Shown here: positions 61,353 through 64,000 of the stretch, piece by piece
Numbering within the stretch: position 1 is the first letter of the stretch
Layout of the letters: the number at the start of each line of letters is the position of its first letter
Assembly (NCBI GenBank): GCA_963695675.1
Contig: CAVOGY010000005.1
Span: 1-64,000 of the forward strand
Direction of reading: 5' to 3'
Source of the DNA: DASUPK01 sp963695675
GTDB lineage: Bacteria; Actinomycetota; Thermoleophilia; Solirubrobacterales; 70-9
DNA: 64,000 bases
The notes under the pieces: model-generated
The model's input: only the letters and a program-made list of their open reading frames with translations
Database searches by the model: none
Told to the model about the DNA's origin: nothing
Translations under genes and position numbers: made by a program

Positions 61353-61387
61353 GCGCGGGGGCCCGGCCTGCGGCCGGGCCCCCGCGC
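61353..61387. terminator. Strong bidirectional hairpin terminator
   Basis: Perfect 16-base arms (GCGCGGGGGCCCGGCC and complement) with a 3-base loop TGC, between the convergent HdeD and DUF7144 genes. Confidence 0.8.
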
Positions 61388-61391
61388 GAAG

Positions 61392-61775
61392 TCAGCGAGT
61401 TTCGACCCGCTCGTCCTCGCCGTAGACGACGATCCCGTAGACCACCCAGACGCAGAGGGCGAAGACCGCCAGGGACCAGAACGGATGGGTTCCACCCATC
61501 GACAGGAGCGCATGGATAGCGCCGATGCTGCCGGCGACGATGCCGATCAGCCGCCCGTACGGGTTCCCCGATATCAACGAGAAGCCGCCGGTCAGCTCAA
61601 TGAGGCCGACAATGATCAGGAACCACCCCAACGCGTGCAGATTCGTAAAGATGTACCTCGTGTCGTTTACGTAGAAATTCGCGTCAGCAATCGCGCCGAT
61701 TCCGTAGATGATGTTGAGCGTGCCCACCAACAGCAGCAGGATCGCCGCAAAGACGACTCGACCCGCACCTCTCAC
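61392..61775 (-). CDS. DUF7144 family membrane protein
   Basis: 127 residues from GTG 61775, preferred over ATG 61802 because GAGGAG lies 6 bases upstream and the paralogue starts at the same residue (RGAGRVVFAAILLLLVG). Four helices with LHALGWFLIIVGLIELTGG and FWSLAVFALCVWVVYGIVVYG. Intact, unlike the paralogue at 8864. Function unknown. No motif P copy in front; a palindrome TTGACCGGTCAA lies 60 bases upstream. Confidence 0.85.
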   Translation of the reverse strand: MRGAGRVVFAAILLLLVGTLNIIYGIGAIADANFYVNDTRYIFTNLHALGWFLIIVGLIELTGGFSLISGNPYGRLIGIVAGSIGAIHALLSMGGTHPFWSLAVFALCVWVVYGIVVYGEDERVETR

Positions 61776-61835
61776 CTGGGTCTCCTCTCTGTTACCGGCC
61801 ACCCCCTAGGCGGCCGTGTGCGCCGGTTCATCCAA

Positions 61836-61847
61836 TTGACCGGTCAA
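61836..61847. promoter_or_regulatory. 12-base palindrome TTGACCGGTCAA
   Basis: Perfect palindrome 60 bases upstream of the DUF7144 start. Either strand offers a -35-like TTGACC. No matching -10 element could be placed, so promoter function is not shown. Confidence 0.3.
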
Positions 61848-61866
61848 GCGGATCCTAATCAGCGAC

Positions 61867-62029
61867 TCAGGCGGAACGGCAAAGATTGGTTCGCCCATTG
61901 ACCTAAGTCGTGCCATCCGCCCGGGCCCGGGAGAGGTCCGCGGAGATCCTGAACGATCGCGGAGGCGATCGGCGCGGCGAGGATCAGGCCCACCGTGCCG
62001 AACAGGGCACCTTCCGCGATCGTCAGCAC
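61867..62029 (-). pseudogene. Remnant of an AI-2E-type transporter C-terminus
   Basis: A frame from GTG 62029 reads VLTIAEGALFGTVGLILAAPIASAIVQDL and ends after about 53 residues. That is the last two-helix segment typical of AI-2E family transporters (GLxGLILAAP), which normally have about 350 residues. No upstream frame continues it; the MBL gene starts at 62069 on the other strand. A decayed remnant is the best reading. Confidence 0.5.
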
Positions 62030-62068
62030 CGCCCGGTCCCCTTCATGATGCCCACCTAATCAAACGCC

Positions 62069-62824
62069 ATGGACAGCCTTGGATACATCGGCCACGCGAC
62101 GACGCTGATTCGACTCGACGGGACCACGGTGCTCACCGACCCCGTGCTGCGCGGCTGGCTGGGCCCGCTGCGTCGGCAGGCAGCAGCACCGTCGCCCGAG
62201 GTGGCGAAGATTCCCAACGCAGTGCTGATCTCGCACGTGCACCGCGACCATCTCGACGTCCGCTCCCTGCGGCGGCTTCGGCCGAGCACGCCTCTGATCG
62301 TTCCGCGGGGCGCGAGAAAGTGGGCGCTGCGGGGTGGCGCCGAAGATGTCCGCGAGATCGGTATCGGCGAGACGATCCCCGTCGGGGCGGTCGAGGTCAC
62401 TGCTGTGCGGGCCGTGCACAACGCTCACCGCGACCGGACCTGGGGCGAGCCGATCCAGCCGCTCGGTTACCTGCTCAAGGCGCGCGTCAGGACGGTCTAC
62501 TTCGCCGGCGATACGGACCTTTTCCCTGAGATGTCCGAGTTCGGCCCCGTCGACCTCGCCGTGCTGCCCGTGTGGGGCTGGGGCTCCTCAGTCGGCGCAG
62601 GGCACCTCGATCCCGAGCGGGCCGCGAGGGCGGTGGAGATGCTTCGACCCCGCATCGCCGTGCCGATTCACTGGGGGACCTTCTATCCGATCGGAATGCG
62701 GCGACTGCAGCCGGAGCCGCTCACCGAGCCGCCGCTCGAGTTCGCACGACTGGCGCGCCGGCTGGTGCCCGAGGTCGAGGTCCGGGTGCTCGAACCCGGC
62801 TCCGAGACGGAGCTGGAGGGTTGA
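62069..62824 (+). CDS. MBL-fold metal-dependent hydrolase (UlaG/RomA-like)
   Basis: 251 residues. Short beta-lactamase-fold enzyme: GYIGHATTLIRLDGTTVLTDP, the metal motif SHVHRDHLD (HxHxDH), YFAGDTDLFPEM (Asp bridge) and the last His in AVPIHWGTF. Close in layout to N-acylphosphatidylethanolamine-hydrolase-like or UlaG-like lactonases. Substrate unknown. Confidence 0.88.
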   Translation: MDSLGYIGHATTLIRLDGTTVLTDPVLRGWLGPLRRQAAAPSPEVAKIPNAVLISHVHRDHLDVRSLRRLRPSTPLIVPRGARKWALRGGAEDVREIGIGETIPVGAVEVTAVRAVHNAHRDRTWGEPIQPLGYLLKARVRTVYFAGDTDLFPEMSEFGPVDLAVLPVWGWGSSVGAGHLDPERAARAVEMLRPRIAVPIHWGTFYPIGMRRLQPEPLTEPPLEFARLARRLVPEVEVRVLEPGSETELEG

Positions 62825-62878
62825 TCGGTAGCACGGTGGCATTCGCAGGAGCGCCGGGGCCGCCGCGGACGACCTCGC

Positions 62879-63649
62879 TCAGCTGTCCGGCGGCTTCGAG
62901 CCGCCGCCCGCGCCGGTGCTCGGCACCGACGGCGCACCACCGATCAGGTCCTGGAAGCGGCGGACGCGGCGATCGTGGCGCTCCTTCCGCATCGTCGCCT
63001 CTGCGAGCTTTTCGCTGCCCTCCTGATAGCGGCGCTGGGCCCACCATGAGCCCGGCCGAGCAAGCCGGATCGCCGCGACCCAGGCGACGGGCGGGATGAA
63101 CATGCCGATCACCGCGGCGCTGATCTTGCCCTTGACGGCCACGAAGATGCAGATGGCAAGCCCGATCAAGACCGATAAAACGATCGCGACGATCGAGCCC
63201 CCGCTCGCATTGAGCGGGACGAATCCGAGGATCAACCCTCCCCCGATGATCGCGGCGAAGATCACTGCATCGACCGAGCTGCGCCCCTTCTCCGACCAGT
63301 AGACGTCGTCCAGATAGAGCCAGAGCGCGAACTCGTCGAGGGTCAGGCCCATCCCTACTCCGAACACCCCCGCGGCGATCTCGAACCAGGGGCTGAACGG
63401 CTGAACCGCGAAGGAGATGAAGCCGGACAGCATCATCAGCACGATCCCGAAGACCAGGTGGTGGATGTGCAGCCCACCCGGGGTGACGTTCCCTGGCCAC
63501 CAGGAGACCTCGGCGCGGATCATCCGGGTGCTGAACCTGATGAACCCGAACGAGAGCAGCATGCAGAACAGCAGGATCAGCCCGGCCCGCTGGTCGGCGG
63601 AGTCGAGCGCCGCGCTGCTCTGGATCTGGAACTCCAGCGCCCCTAGCAA
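62879..63649 (-). CDS. Integral membrane protein of unknown function
   Basis: 256 residues from TTG 63649 after AGGGAGAGG. Five to six helices with GLHIHHLVFGIVLMM (a conserved His pair), GLTLDEFALWLYLDDVYW with several acids in a helix, and a basic C-terminus. The His and Asp/Glu residues within helices suggest a metal or proton path, not proved. Downstream of uvrA on the same strand. Confidence 0.75.
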   Translation of the reverse strand: MLGALEFQIQSSAALDSADQRAGLILLFCMLLSFGFIRFSTRMIRAEVSWWPGNVTPGGLHIHHLVFGIVLMMLSGFISFAVQPFSPWFEIAAGVFGVGMGLTLDEFALWLYLDDVYWSEKGRSSVDAVIFAAIIGGGLILGFVPLNASGGSIVAIVLSVLIGLAICIFVAVKGKISAAVIGMFIPPVAWVAAIRLARPGSWWAQRRYQEGSEKLAEATMRKERHDRRVRRFQDLIGGAPSVPSTGAGGGSKPPDS

Positions 63650-63717
63650 GACCTCTCCCTCACACCGGCCAGTATGGACCTACGAACTAACGGGTTGCGC
63701 TGTCGGCACCCTCGCAT

Positions 63718-64000
63718 CTAGGCGGCAACCGGCGCTTTGCGCCTGCCCGTGCGGCGAACTCTCATCTCCGGATCGACCAGGTCGGCGAGGAACTCGCCGG
63801 TGTACGAGCCCGGAGTCGCGGCGACCTGCTCGGGCGTCCCGGTTGCGAGCAGCCTGCCGCCCTCCTCCCCGCCCTCGGGCCCGAGGTCGATGATCCGGTC
63901 GGCGGTCTTGATCACGTCGAGGTTGTGCTCGATCACGATCACCGTGTTCCCGGTCGCCACCAGCCGGCCGAGCACGTCGAGCAGCCGCTGAACGTCGGCG
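63718..64000 (-). CDS. uvrA: Excinuclease ABC subunit A, C-terminus (partial)
   Basis: Only the last 93 residues are in the window; the gene continues past base 64000. DVLGRLVATGNTVIVIEHNLDVIKTADRIIDLGPEGGEEGG is the second ATPase H-loop region and RLLATGTPEQVA the conserved end. UvrA loads UvrB on damaged DNA in nucleotide excision repair. Confidence 0.95.
   Translation of the reverse strand, partial: ADVQRLLDVLGRLVATGNTVIVIEHNLDVIKTADRIIDLGPEGGEEGGRLLATGTPEQVAATPGSYTGEFLADLVDPEMRVRRTGRRKAPVAA

Overview
The window is GC-rich DNA (roughly two thirds G+C by eye) with long antisense open frames, many GTG and TTG starts, ATGA/GTGA stop-start overlaps and actinobacterial families (SHOCT proteins, DUF7144, DUF6325, amphi-Trp, F420-type nitroreductase, SigG-like sigma factor, tuberculostearate-type lipid genes). 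It reads as an actinobacterial chromosome, most likely class Thermoleophilia (Solirubrobacterales-like). That placement is inferred from gene content, because no rRNA is present. There is no prophage, CRISPR array or insertion sequence. About 20 genes carry frame breaks, nearly all one extra base, in two zones (about 1.0-27.2 kb and 52.7-55.0 kb). About 27.3-52.6 kb and 55.2-64 kb are free of them. This looks like unpolished long-read sequence rather than mass gene decay, so broken genes are annotated as single genes with the break position stated.

1-27 kb is a stress, envelope and sugar-oxidation region. It holds a SHOCT protein, a DUF7144 membrane protein with glutamate decarboxylase, a holin-like/phosphodiesterase fusion, a probable 10-methyl fatty acid pair (tmsA/tmsB-like), and a long minus-strand operon: zwf, GH15 glucosidase, GMC oxidoreductase, NDH-2, aldose epimerase, cyclase-family hydrolase. 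Next come a second SHOCT protein, DUF6325, a lipid kinase and PAP2 phosphatase pair, a K+ channel, a ClC channel, a large LuxR/MalT-type regulator and DUF2252. A palindrome of form TCACCC-N5-GGGTGA recurs at six sites (plus one variant) in the intergenic gaps of this region and defines a candidate regulon.

27-45 kb holds small PAS, SnoaL, VOC and F420 proteins, a SigG-like sigma factor, an MFS exporter behind two palindromes, a Ser/Thr kinase operon, a heterodimeric ABC exporter with one degenerate ATP site, a tRNA-Gln with an HNH endonuclease gene starting 17 bases beyond its 3' end, two TrkA-type K+ regulators, an EAL protein and an APC permease-Usp fusion.

45-64 kb is more core: hppA, DUF1844 protein, GCS2 ligase, rex, glutaredoxin, tsaD-rimI-tsaB, tsaE, family-4 UDG and an FmdB-like protein, then panC and panB with only a 15-codon remnant where panD would be expected, yjbQ, DUF389, a hexapeptide transferase, a ROK glucokinase, HdeD, a third DUF7144 protein, an MBL hydrolase and the 3' end of uvrA.

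Main points of interest: the shared palindrome regulon; an apparent Zwf-GH15 fusion inside a sugar-oxidation operon; three tiny in-frame internally deleted genes (amphi-Trp, YCII, PanD-like); an HNH gene apparently expressed from a tRNA transcript; and a tandem duplication across the trkA start.
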